From Vermamoeba vermiformis (Eukaryota > Tubulinea > Echinamoebida), in NCBI GenBank assembly GCA_045837725.1, contig JBEWZL010000216.1:372001-436000 (forward strand): 64,000 bases of DNA, given 5' to 3'. The number at the start of each line of letters is the position of its first letter. Position 1 is the first letter of the stretch. The notes under the pieces are model-generated. The model searched no databases. It worked only from the letters and a program-made list of their open reading frames with translations, and was not told the origin of the DNA. This document shows, piece after piece, positions 42,700 through 53,806 of the stretch. Both the position numbers and the translations under genes were made by a program.

Positions 42700-45367
42700 T
42701 TAATCGAGCATAATCACTTCATCGTGCCCATTCGAAGTCTGTTCAGCGGTGTTATTATTGTTGTTGTTATTATTGCCCTTCGCTTTCTTGCGCGCAGGCT
42801 CGTCTTCTTCATTCTCATCACTGCGCTTTCGTTTCTTGTTGTTCGAGCCATTGATTGCTTCGTTTTGTTTGGCCTCATCAGCCGATACAGCAGTCACAAA
42901 CACCACCTCATCGTCATCGTCGCTCTTCTCACTCGTGTTCGTGTTGGCAGCTGCAGGGGCTGTTGGCACGGAGGGTGCCTCGCCTGCAATGTCAAACTTC
43001 TTCTCGGGATCATCAAAACTCTCGCTAATTATCATATTAACAACGGCTAGGTGCAGTATTAACACAAAGCTACGTACACATGAGCGATGGATATTTGCAG
43101 CTTGAAGTTCTCAATTACAAAGTCTTCGACTTCAACAATCGCGTTGTGACTGATGCGTACTTGATCGCAGAACTTGTCGAGCTGTTTTTCATAGCGCTCT
43201 TTGTCTTCTTCGTCAATGTCCGCGCCACTCTCCAACATGATACTGTACGGTGTTAATGGGCGATCGATTACTAACTGACAAGTACTTACTCATCACCAAC
43301 CATAATCGACGGCTCTTTGAAGTTGAGGCGGTGCTTGACGACCTCTTCAACAAATGTGCGGAATGAAGTTTGACGCGTGTTGAAGCTGACGAACACTGAT
43401 TGAGCACCGCACACGTAGCACTTGGGATTGGGCTCTTCAGGCTGCATCTTGTACAGCAGTCTCTTGCGCGTGGGGAATCGATACAAATAGGTCTGAGGTC
43501 ATAGTTAGCCATCAAGTCAGTGCCAGCATTCATTGACTTGTTAAGACTTACATTCAAGCACTTGCTGTAGTCACCTTCGAGTACTTTAAATGCCTCCATA
43601 ACAATCAAACCAGCAATGATGGCATTAGTTGTTGCAATGGCAGGAATGATGTTGCCAGCATCAGCTAATGACACGCGTGTCAAACATATTTACACCATAA
43701 ATTTATATATATTACTACGCACCTTTCACTGTGAATCGCGATTGCAAAGGAATGTTGAAGATGTGCGCGCGCAAGTTGGTGGCAGCAGTCACAAAGTCCA
43801 AGTGCAAATCAACGTCTTTGTCCCACTCCAGATCAGTGCCTGTACGCACTCGCTCTTCGTTCAATTGATTGACGCTATGCAGTCCATTAGCATCTATCTC
43901 AACTAACAACCAGTGACTACTTACACATCGACGAACTTCTCGGCGCATTCACGAACACTCCACACGCGCTGATCTTCAATGATATACTCCGCGTTGTTAT
44001 TGACGTTGTTGTTGTTGCTGTCAACTGCACACGCGCGTTCAAAACTGAGAGGCACTGGCGGTTTTTTGCCCTTCCACAGATCTTTCATTGTGCTCAACTG
44101 CAATGTGTCGCTGTGATATACTTTGTGGAACATGGCGCGGCCGTGACTGATCCTCTTTTCAGCGTCGAGTTGCAATTTGTCCGCATCGATCGCTGCTTTC
44201 AACTCTATCGTGACACGCGTCAAAACATGTTTATATTGAGACTACCAGACGTACCTGGCTCAATAGGTGTTGCGTTAGTGTCTTGTTCCGCGGCTTGATC
44301 TTCCAAGTCCGTCACTGCATTGGTGTCATCTGCTTTGCCAAAGAATCGACTGTCGCGTTGTTATGATTAGCACGAGCTACAACAGTGCATTAAGGGACCT
44401 TGGTGACGTACCCGAACAACATCTTGGCCCAGACAATGCAGTGAATGGGCGTGGAGGGATTAGACCTGATCGTGCACACTGGATAGGTCTTGGGCGGGGC
44501 TTTGGGCTGACATTCAAAACACTCTGTGCGGACATTGCTGTTCTTGCCCGGATTGGGACAGTTCTTCGGATTGAAGATGAATTGCACCTGGCCCAAATAG
44601 CCCTGCGTGCCGGACTCGATCAGCGGCACTCCTGCAGTGAAGCAAAGTCGATTCACGTGACGTCGTGCGGACAAGTTGTCGAGCGCATTCATCACCATTG
44701 CGAACTGTGACACGTAGCTCAGACCATATTGCGGGGACTGGCAATGTCGATGTTAGTATTGCCTAATTAGGAAATAAGGGATGGTCGTACTTTAACGTCA
44801 GCGTGGTGTGCGGTGATATTTGCATCGGGATTGAGCAGCAGTGCTGATTCACGTGCGACCTGAGAGCCAATCGAATTAAGTCAACCAACGCGCCATAAAC
44901 GTGTTAAATAAGACTATGAGTCTCGTACCTGTGCCTTGGAGTGGCCGACATGTCGCTTTTCGAACAAAAATTGACGATTTAAGTTGCTCACGTCGATAGT
45001 GTCCAAATCGATCTGTTATGTAGGGTTATTTTTTTGAGCTCAACATTGCAAGCAACTATTAGTTCGAAAATAAAAGCGCGATCTGAGCAATATTTTCTGA
45101 ATTTCTTTAAAAACAATAATTCTTCTTGCATTATTTGATTAGAATGGCGTTACAATAATACGTGTATCATCAGAAAATTCTTAATAATTTTTTTGGAGGA
45201 CTTACAATGTCAATATTGCGAAAGCCAGAAAGTACCAAGTTTTTCAACAGCTCGCAACCAATGCCACCAGCGCCGACAACGAGAACGCGGCAATTGTGAA
45301 CTTTATCAAACAATTCCTCGCCTAGAACCTCTTTGAGGCCGCTGTATCGATCGACTTGTGCTGCCAT
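42700..45367 (-). CDS. UBA2: SUMO-activating enzyme subunit 2 (UBA2)
   Basis: A 657-residue E1 subunit from eleven exons in transcript order: 45367-45206, 45012-44929, 44859-44791, 44737-44412, 44349-44255, 44204-43925, 43874-43723, 43664-43552, 43492-43290, 43242-43078, 43024-42700. Seen: nucleotide site [32 protein letters not shown], zinc cysteines ECFEC and CYVCGAQ, the catalytic cysteine in [16 protein letters not shown], and the crossover/adenylation block [19 protein letters not shown]. The C terminus has nuclear signals (KKRKR, ARKKAK) and ends HDEVIMLD, a SUMO-interaction-like tail. Two introns carry TGACACGCGTCA-type palindromes (43672 and 44211). Confidence 0.96.
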
Positions 45368-45636
45368 CTCGCTTGCAACTGAACAAATTTGTTTATTTTG
45401 GCGTTTCGAGCCGAACTACACGCGCCCGAGACAAAAAAACAGCACCTGGTCATTCATTATGCTGCGGGCAGTTATTGGTAACCATATTCCCAACTCTGCT
45501 GGGAACGAAAGAAGGCTCAGAACCCTGATCTGGCTTTCTTAATTATTTCCAGCGGTGTGCGCCAAACTTTTGCTTTGAATGCCAACATTTTGAACTTAAC
45601 AACGTCGTTAAGTGGCAACAACGAACGTGTCACATC
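45368..45636. promoter_or_regulatory. Divergent region, UBA2 / LRR protein
   Basis: A 269-bp interval between opposed start codons, with no TATA run or palindrome seen. A minor frame across it has no recognisable similarity. Confidence 0.35.
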
Positions 45637-47097
45637 ATGTCTTTACCTTCGTTTCCGAGCCTATTTGGCCCGAGGGTAGAAGAGAAAAATTATCCAATAC
45701 TAGAAATTGAGGGTGTCAGTGCCGCCAAACAAAAAGCTGTAAGTCAGTTGTTGAGCAGAGTTAATTACTATTTTTCAGTTATTAAAATTTATGATTGACA
45801 GATCAGGTCGCAAATTGAACTGGGCATGGTATTTGGCCAAGATTTAACACGACCAGAACTAAAATTCTCGCTCGAGATATTAGCCCAAAACAAAGATCCA
45901 GTCAGTACTTTGGGTGTTATGTTAAATAACGACAAAGAAACAATGCAGCTGTTGGCTCAAGTGCTTATCACTACAACAACAATCCAGGCACTATTCATTG
46001 GCAGCGCGGGTGTTCAAATGCCTGTCATCGAATCTGACATTGAGGAGATTTTAGGCAACGCTCTCGCACAGAACAAGTCGATTGTCAACGTCGTGATTGG
46101 CGTGGGCTTATTTACCGCAGAACAGATTCGTCCAGTGCTCTCGATCTTGCAACGCAATCAGAACCTCAAACAACTGCAGCTGTACAGTCTGCCAGAGCAG
46201 TGCTCAGATGCGTCAAGCTTTGTGCCATTCGCAGTCTTCTTGGCCAGCAACAAAACTCCTGCATTAATCTGGCTCAGAAACTGTTTGAACTCAGCGAGTC
46301 TCATTGAAATTGCAAAGGGCTTGGTCAACAACACATCCGTCACTGCCTTAACACTCGAAGGTTGCAGCACTCAAGGAGGAATAGCGGCACTATGCGACAG
46401 TCTCAGCGCCAACACCACACTGCAGCAACTACGTATTTTAATGCAACAAATGAGTGTGGAGGAGTGCCATCATCTCAGTCACTGGCTGCAGAACAACTGC
46501 TCGCTGACTGAGCTGGAACTGGTTGGTACGCGCCTCGACGATGCGTGTGCAAACAAATTGGCCGAGATTTGGTCAAACAACACGACCTCCATCCACACGG
46601 TGAAGTTGAGTGCGAACAGAATCACAATTGAAGGTGCCAGAGTCTTGGCTGAGGTGTGGGCCAGTAGCAGTGCCCTGCGTACGATTGAACTTGTACACAA
46701 TCCAAATGCCGCATCTGACGAGTACCAGCACGTGCTCTCTGCATTAGTGCGGCGCAATCAATTCATCACGCGCGTGGCGTGTGAGGACTGGAATGATGTA
46801 GCACCTGAGCCCTCAGAACTGCTCAAGCTCTGCGAACACAACAAACAGCGCAAGATCAGTGCCATCAACACATTGATCACCGCACAGACCTTGCAGCACT
46901 CGAGCATGCGGATACTCGTGCCAGAAGATGTGTGGCCGCAACTGCTCTACTGGGCTCAGACTTGCAGCAAAGACGATGACCTTCTGTTGACTCGCGAACA
47001 GGTCACTCGCATCTGTGTCATAGCTAAGCAACAGAAAATACTAGAGCTGAACAAAGACAGTGTTTTGCGCCAAGTACTGAAGCTGGGCTCGAAATAA
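45637..47097 (+). CDS. Leucine-rich repeat protein, ribonuclease-inhibitor type
   Basis: A 465-residue protein from exons 45637-45738 and 45802-47097. Repeats of the RI type with long alpha-helical parts run from about 40 to 345 (for example NTTLQQLRILMQQMSVEECHHL, NCSLTELELVGTRLDDACANKL, TSIHTVKLSANRITIEGARVL). The C-terminal 120 residues are helical without a motif. No NACHT or kinase domain, signal peptide or membrane segment. A scaffold role is likely for such proteins, but no partner can be inferred. Confidence 0.82.
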
Positions 47098-47315
47098 AGT
47101 GGTGTTTCGACATTGTTATTAATAAGTCATGTCTGTATCTTGATCCATTAATAGAACAAATCCCGAGGATAATTATCATTAAGGTCGCGACGTATTACAT
47201 TCGATTTCAAAATTTATTTTTCGATCGCGATCGTTATACAAAAAATTATTTCAACGATGACGCACCAATAACCGCACTATTAATGCACCATCATATTGAC
47301 AAATAAATAAGGTTC

Positions 47316-48804
47316 TTAGTTGTTCTTCTTTTCAAGAGGCTTGCGCATGACGATCAAATAGTCAGGGCTGAAGATTCCGAGCTTGCCAGAGTCGACCAAA
47401 GAGACGGCAGTCTTCATCAACATAGTGCTGGTGGCGACGGTACCCTTGGGGGCAATACCGAAGCACTCCAAAGTGCTAACCATACTGCAAAACGAATTTT
47501 AGAAATCAGATGTGCCATAAAAAATTCATGTGTAACGACTACTTACGCGTGGGTGGCCCAGTGACCGAGACGAGTGTGTCTGAAGCCAGTGAGGGTCATC
47601 TTGCCTTGCAAAGAGTCGTACCAAGGAGTCTCAGGATCACCAGTCAAAGACATATCCTCAGTCCAAACGATCTCGAAGCCAGCTTCCTAATCACGCGACT
47701 AATCGTGAGCTTGGAGTCCATAATACGGCAAATATATTATAATTATTAAATACGCACCTTGACGGCAGCCAAGACCTCGTCGACGGTTTCAATATCAGGA
47801 AGACCGTTGCCCTTCATGATACCCATCTTAATGTCGTTGTGTCGCTTGTTGTTCGGGTCGTACTTGTTGGTCATCACCCATTCAACGTCAGCGAAGCAAG
47901 CGCCAGGCTTGAGGACTCTGAACAACTCCTTGTAGACCACGACCTTTTGGGGAGCGTGTTCAATTGCCTCGAAGGAGAAACCAGCGTCGAGACTGTTGTC
48001 AGCGGCGGGGATGTGGTGGAAATCACCCTAGGAGTAACGCGTTAATTAATAAAGAATTCTAGAAATATTTTGATATTTTTTGGGACTTGATCTCCATCCA
48101 AAAAAATTGAGCACTTACTTGCAACCACTCCAAGTTGGACAAACGAGCCTCCTTAGTGATATCACGGCATCGTTGCAATTGGTAGCTGTTGTTGTTCAAA
48201 CCAATGATCTGCATCAAGCGGAATAACGTTAATACCCGGATGAATGATGCGCGTAACACAAAAGATATTGTGGAACAGAATAAACAAATGAATAGAATAA
48301 TTAAGGTAATGCATAATTGAGGCAGAAATCAAAGAATAGGAATGCTTACAGTGGCTTGAGAGAAACGAGCAATAGCGCGGGCGGGACCACCAATACCGCA
48401 ACCAACGTCCAAGACGCGCATACCCTTCTCCAACTTCAACTTGAGGGCGACGTAGAATTCGAGGCGAGCTTTAATTGGTGATTGCAAAATTAGATTGGAT
48501 TTCAAATCAACCAGATCGCACAAGATTACGTACAAACTGAGGCTTCGAAAGACTCGAATCTGTGTCTGGGAGCAAAGTGGAAAGATTGACCCCAACCGTA
48601 TTCGTAGAAGTGCGTAACGAGGTCATAAAAGTCGTTGACCATCTTCATGTATTGCTTTCGGCGCACTTCGAGGTTGCCACCCTTCTCCTCAATGAAGAGG
48701 TTGTTGTAGCTGTCGATGGTCTCCTTGACCTTATCGACGTCGATCGAATCCTTGCCCATAAAGGACGTAATTCGCTTGAAGTCACCTTCCATAGCCAAAG
48801 CCAT
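47316..48804 (-). CDS. SMT1: Sterol 24-C-methyltransferase (ERG6/SMT1)
   Basis: A 352-residue enzyme adding the C-24 methyl group to sterols from S-adenosylmethionine. Exons in transcript order 48804-48534, 48468-48350, 48208-48119, 48027-47758, 47686-47547, 47484-47316. Seen: [15 protein letters not shown] (sterol-binding region I), [18 protein letters not shown] (SAM motif), [23 protein letters not shown] and [11 protein letters not shown]. The whole length follows the ERG6 family, so the organism makes 24-alkyl sterols as plants, fungi and many amoebae do. Codon use is stronger in GC-ending codons than in neighbours, typical of a highly expressed gene. Confidence 0.95.
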
Positions 48805-50390
48805 TTTTGAGATTTGTTACGAACTAGAAATTAAAAGAGGGTGGTTAATGATTTATTCTAACGGTTAATCAATTGTTTGGGACCCGATCGGCGGCAGATC
48901 TTTTTCGGGTCGCATCCGCCCGTTACAAAGATCCACCGCGCGAAATCAAGACCTTATGTCCTGACAAGGTAGCAAGTCTGAAAATGTGCGTTAAATACTT
49001 ACAATACGATTGGTGGTCTCGTGTTCGTTTAGAAAAACAAAAATTAAGCTTGTCTCTGTTGCAGATATTTTTCTTCGGTCAAACTCTGGTCAACGGGATC
49101 TTCTATTACTCCGACGCGTTCGGGCTTCATTCTGTTCGTGCCGTTGAGCAATGCAACGCGTCCGTAAGGTTCGGAGTTCTCGGGCCGATTTAAACTGAGC
49201 GGTGCCCGAACGGATCGGATCAGATCCCAGAATCAACCACCTCTTTTTAGTTTTTACCGCGCAATATTTTATTTAATTTCACTCTTCCAATACACATGCT
49301 GCCCAGTCGGTCACAACTCAACACATTACAGAACAGTTTTTTAAAAATTGTGTTGGCGCGGATCCACAAAGCCAGCCTTACTCCCTATTTAGAACCTTGC
49401 TCATCATTGCATTGTTATGCTCAATAAAGTACAGTGCAATTCTGGACAGCAATCTCCTCAAACTCAGCACCGTTTGTGCGAAAAGGCTCACGAAATTCGG
49501 TAAATTAATTGTCCGATCAATTGGGTGTTGGGATCCATGCAGCAACCTGACTCCTCTTATCTTATGATTCAATTTTCTAATTTAGACCTTGCGGTTGATT
49601 CATACGGGGACCTTCCGAACAATATACTACACTTGTGATTGAGCTCTCATAATTGAGGGCACTGCAGCAAATGCGTATAATAGAAGTGGCTATGATGAAG
49701 CAAGCGTAATTTTGCTAACCGAGTGTTTCGGGTCGTGATCCGATCTGACCGTTAAGGTGGGGAACTATGCGGGATTGCATTAAAGTGTCTTAAAATGTTT
49801 TCTTAGTGATTCTTTTGCAATGAACTGGAATGACCAATCCTTACAATTCAAGTAAAATTAAAATTACTTGATTTTGAGTTTGTTGTCAGATTCCGCAGAG
49901 AAGTTCAATTTTGCCGCCGACGTAAGAGTAACACCGTCTCATTTGTTTGAAGGAATTTTTAAAGCACAATTGCGTAAATTTATCTGTACCTCAGCTTTTG
50001 CGATGACGGTAGGCAATGGTACCTCGGTGGCAAGTTGCTTATCACTCTATGTACGATTATTTAGGCTACGCGCTTGGCATAATTTAAGATCGGCATTATG
50101 TTGTGTTGTGGTTGGTCTGAGGCTCGCAGGGGTCACTTTGTTTGTGTTCAGAAAGTCAGGGTCTGACTTGGCGCGAGAGTATTCTGGTGATCAGAACGTG
50201 ATTGCACACAAGTTAATTATTGCGAAGGCCACTTCTAGCAAGCTGACGAATATTGATGCGGCGAGCAGGCAGTGGTCTAACAGACCCAGATACGATCAAA
50301 AACAGGCTTGATAACTATGCTCGAGTGGCGCAGCTGTATGTATAACCATTAGCGCAATAATATTTAATCTAATTAAATTAGAGCTCTTAA
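48805..50390. other. 1.6-kb interval without a recognised gene
   Basis: The longest gene-free stretch here. It holds two open frames on the plus strand (48873-49193 and 49868-50311) with no recognisable family and no convincing splice sites. Short GATC-rich repeats (GGGACCCGATC near 48886, GGATCAGATCCC near 49220, GATCCGATCTGACC near 49738) recur. Old transposon debris is possible but not shown. Confidence 0.5.
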
Positions 50391-51892
50391 ATGGCAGCGA
50401 TCACCGGTGCATTGGCGTGGCCTCAATCGTACGACAGAATTTTAAGATCCAGAGAGTTTGAAAAACAAATTCAATAATGCACCAATTAAGCAATTACATG
50501 CCTCAAGTGATACTGAAATAATTATTCAATTTAATAATTATTTTATTTCCACGAAATTGGTCCACAGGCAAAAATTATGAGCTTCACTTCGGCGCGTTTT
50601 GCAGATCACGCTCTAATTATATTATTGATTTTATAGGTGCGATTATTGCCTATTGTACGCACCATAAAGAACCAGTACCCGAATGGAAAGGCTGCGGATT
50701 CACACAACTCAAACCCTTTTTAATGCACCTCGCGAGTCAAACTCGCATCCGCTTCGTGGGTGATCATGTAGTGCACCCTGACAACGAGGACAGCACGGTG
50801 GATATTGTCGGCTACGACGAGGACGAGAATTCAAATGATGCAGAGGAACTTCCACGAACACCGCTAAATCGTTCAACGTCGAGCACGGTTGTGACGCACG
50901 CCAAGGCCATTTCATCGCCCAAACTGAACAAGTCAAACTCGTTCTCAAAGGGAGCCAACAGCGGAAAATTAGTGAACTGTCCTGTGTGTCAGACCATGAT
51001 CGCTGAAGATGAAGTCAACAGACACTTGGACGAGTGCTTGAACATGCAAATGATAAACAGCGAGCAACAGAGTGGCGCCAACAACGCGGCGAATAACTTT
51101 GGTGCAGTGGCCAACAACAACCATTCGAGGAACACTGCCGCAGTCGCTGCGGTGGCCACGGTACCGCAGATTAATTTCTCGCAAGAAGACGAAGATGAAG
51201 TTTTGAATGTACCACGACGCAGTAATAGGTAAGGGACACTAGAGTCGAGTACATATTCACCGTCACTTACACTTTATTTCAGAGGTTTTACTGGCTTGGG
51301 CAAGCGAAGGCGACCAGCAGTAAGGCCTTTCGCGCCTAATAAACGAGGTCGATTCCTTTTTGGTGCGCAAGAGGAGCACGATGAAGACGACGAAGATGAC
51401 GAAGACGAAGAGGAAGAGGAAGAAGATCAACTTGTAAATAATAACAACAACAGACTGCGCCTTATCGCCGACCAAATCCGAACCATGCATCAGCAACAAG
51501 CTGAAGTTCGTGCAGCGCAAGTTAACAATCAGCCCAATCACGTGCATTTGAGTGACGACAGTGACGACGAAGACAATGAGAACAATGCGCAGGGTGGAGG
51601 GGACTCGCGATTTGCAGAGAAGATATTGGACCGCACACTCGCGGACAAGGAGTGTATCATTTGTTATATGCCCATGGAACGAGGTACGTGCACGCATGAA
51701 AGCTTCTAAAAACACTTCAATTAACACATCAATGCAGGTCAATTAGTGGCCACGATGCCCTGCTTCTGTCAGTTCCACAAAGGTAAGTCTAGCAAGATAC
51801 TCTACAGCAGTACTGATGCAATTACAGTGTGTCTGTTGGATTGGTTTGAAAAGCGTGAAGTCTGTCCAACCCACAGCGAGATGTCAATGTAA
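50391..51892 (+). CDS. UBZ zinc-finger and RING protein, probable E3 ubiquitin ligase
   Basis: Proposed exons 50391-50406, 50568-51228, 51283-51683, 51738-51782, 51828-51892 (395 residues). The last four are firm; the first is a guess that gives an in-frame ATG, and 50723 is a fallback start. An N-terminal region (GKNYELHFGAFCRSRS... PEWKGCGFTQLKPFL) is not recognised. A UBZ4-type finger follows (CPVCQTMIAEDEVNRHLDEC), then acidic and Asn-rich linkers and a C-terminal RING-H2 (CIICYMPMERG, PCFCQFHKVCLLDWFE, CPTH) closest to the ZNRF type. UBZ fingers bind ubiquitin, often at DNA damage; the C-terminal RING implies E3 activity. The combination is not one I know. Confidence 0.75.
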
Positions 51893-51969
51893 ATAATGAA
51901 GTTTGTTTGTGACATAACTATGTAATATAAATGCGATTGAATAGACAGCAGCGTGGTGCTTTAACTAGA

Positions 51970-53705
51970 TTACAAGAAGAGGACAACAGCAAAGAGCAAT
52001 AACGACACTACTGGCACCGCAGAGCTGACACCAGAAGTAGCGCTGTTGGGTGATCTCGACGAGGGAGATTGACTGGTTGAAGGCGCAGTGACGAGCTCAT
52101 CACCGAACACCTTGCCGCTGTTGTAGAGGTAGTTTGACACTTGAATGGTCGCATTGACAGCAAAGTCACTCTGCACATAGAGCACTTCACGGCCCTCTCT
52201 TAGCACTCTGAATTCAGGGGCAGGACCGAACTCAAGAGGCACGTAAAAGGACTGCATTCCTGCAGCGACATCGCGCGTGTGATTGACACCGTTCATTGTC
52301 ACGATGAGTGTGGCCGGTGCATCGAGGAACGCGAGCATTTCAACAAAGTCCACGCCAGGGGCACCATTCACAGCTGTAAATGTGACATTCTGCGGTGTTG
52401 GCTGCACGACCTCCGAGTCAGTGCGCTGTGAGCGGTGGAAGTAATAGACTGCCTCGCGCTTCAGTGCTGGTGGCGCACCTGTTTTGAACCAGTGCGTGTA
52501 ATAGGCAGTCAAGTCGTAGAACGAGTCCCTGGTGCCGGTGGAAGGTGAAATAATGCTGTGCTCGGAGTAGTCGTTCCACGTGATCAAATGCACGTAGTCA
52601 GCACTGCCGTTGATCGCACTCTCCCAGCCATTGCGGAATGTCACCGAGCAGTTTGCCTCAGTAAAAATACCGCTCTTTGGACGAAAATCTTGCGGGGCTA
52701 CTGGTGCGAGCCTAATCGATCGGAGGTGAGCACAACTAGAGTCCCATTGAATTTGTTCACATCACTCACCACTTCAGACCGCTGTTGTGCACTGTGGGGC
52801 CGTCATTTCTCACGTCGTAACTTCCCTGTTTAGTTCTAGCGCCCCACGTGCTGAACCCTGAGTGACACGTGTCAGCCATTAGTCGACTTTAAGACTCAAT
52901 ATTACTTGCCCATGATAGAATCCCCCCAGTTGTCAAATGAGGCAGGCATGGAGAGTGGCACGGGAATGACTGAGATGTTGATACCTTCGCGCGCCAGTTC
53001 GCTCTTGGCTTCACTCCACCACGTCACGTTGTTGGGTATGAAAGGTGTCAACAGAATCCCGTTGTTCTCTGGCGTGCGGTACACAATGGGCGAGTCTTTC
53101 CACTGTCTCACGAGGTCTTTGATCTGGTCGGGATTGTCTTGCATGTCCGTGCCTGCAAAGTCGGGCATGAACACCACGCGGAATGTTGGATCGACTTGTT
53201 CAATCACGGATATTGAACGACTGCAAGATTAGTAAGAAAATATATTAATATATTAATCATTAATAAGGGCTTACTTAATACCGGGGTCTGTAGCGGTAAA
53301 GATGTCGATAATGAATCCGTCAATGCCTAGACTGCGCGCTCGTCGCACTTCATTGGCAAAGTCGTAGTCCTTGAAATTAGGGGCATTGATTGGTGGTCTC
53401 GGCCACGGTCTAGAGCGCAAAAATCCGCCGTACTTGTTCCACTTGGCTTCTACACCACCGGCATACGGATTCAGATAGCCAGTCGTGTAGTAATCGTTAT
53501 CTGGGTCCTTGTTGTCGATGGATAATGGAAAGTTGAACATATATAATGCAAAAACTTTTTTAGGTGAGGCACGCAGCTGATCTACAGGGGCTGTGTCGAA
53601 AAAGAATGTGGGTTGAAAGGCATCTGGCGATTCAAGAGCGGCCCCGACGCGCATGACATGAATCAATGCAAGTACCGCGAGCACGAGCAATATTCTGTAC
53701 CTCAT
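51970..53705 (-). CDS. GH71-family alpha-1,3-glucanase, GPI-anchored
   Basis: A 522-residue protein; exons in transcript order 53705-53275, 53220-52906, 52850-52770, 52711-51970. Signal peptide at residues 1-22 (MRYRILLVLAVLALIHVMRVGA). The catalytic domain shows KKVFALYMFNFPL, ARSLGIDGFIIDIF, VVFMPDFAGTD, TWGARTKQG and ITWNDYSEHS, the pattern of GH71 mutanases. The C terminus has a Ser-rich stalk and a hydrophobic end (PVVSLLLFAVVLFL), a GPI-anchor signal. Alpha-1,3-glucan is a fungal wall polymer, so feeding on or attacking fungi is a possible use; remodelling of its own wall is the alternative. Intron 2 has a palindrome at 52863. Confidence 0.85.
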
Positions 53706-53806
53706 GGCTTGTGTTCGTGTTCGAGAGTGATTAGTTAAAGATTCAGCTGACAGCTCGTTAATTTTTGGCAGTTCGAGCTGACCGGTCAGTTTGAATCCGT
53801 CACAAA
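53706..53806. promoter_or_regulatory. 101-bp divergent promoter, GH71 / amidase
   Basis: Opposed start codons of a secreted glycosidase and a membrane amidase. No clear core elements; short spacing implies shared control. Confidence 0.4.

Noticed and set aside
48886-49230. Possible small element with GATC-rich inverted ends
   Set aside because: The ends match only loosely and no target duplication is present; composition could explain it.
49868-50311. 147-codon open frame
   Set aside because: No family similarity, poor splice context and a non-ATG or weak start; likely chance.
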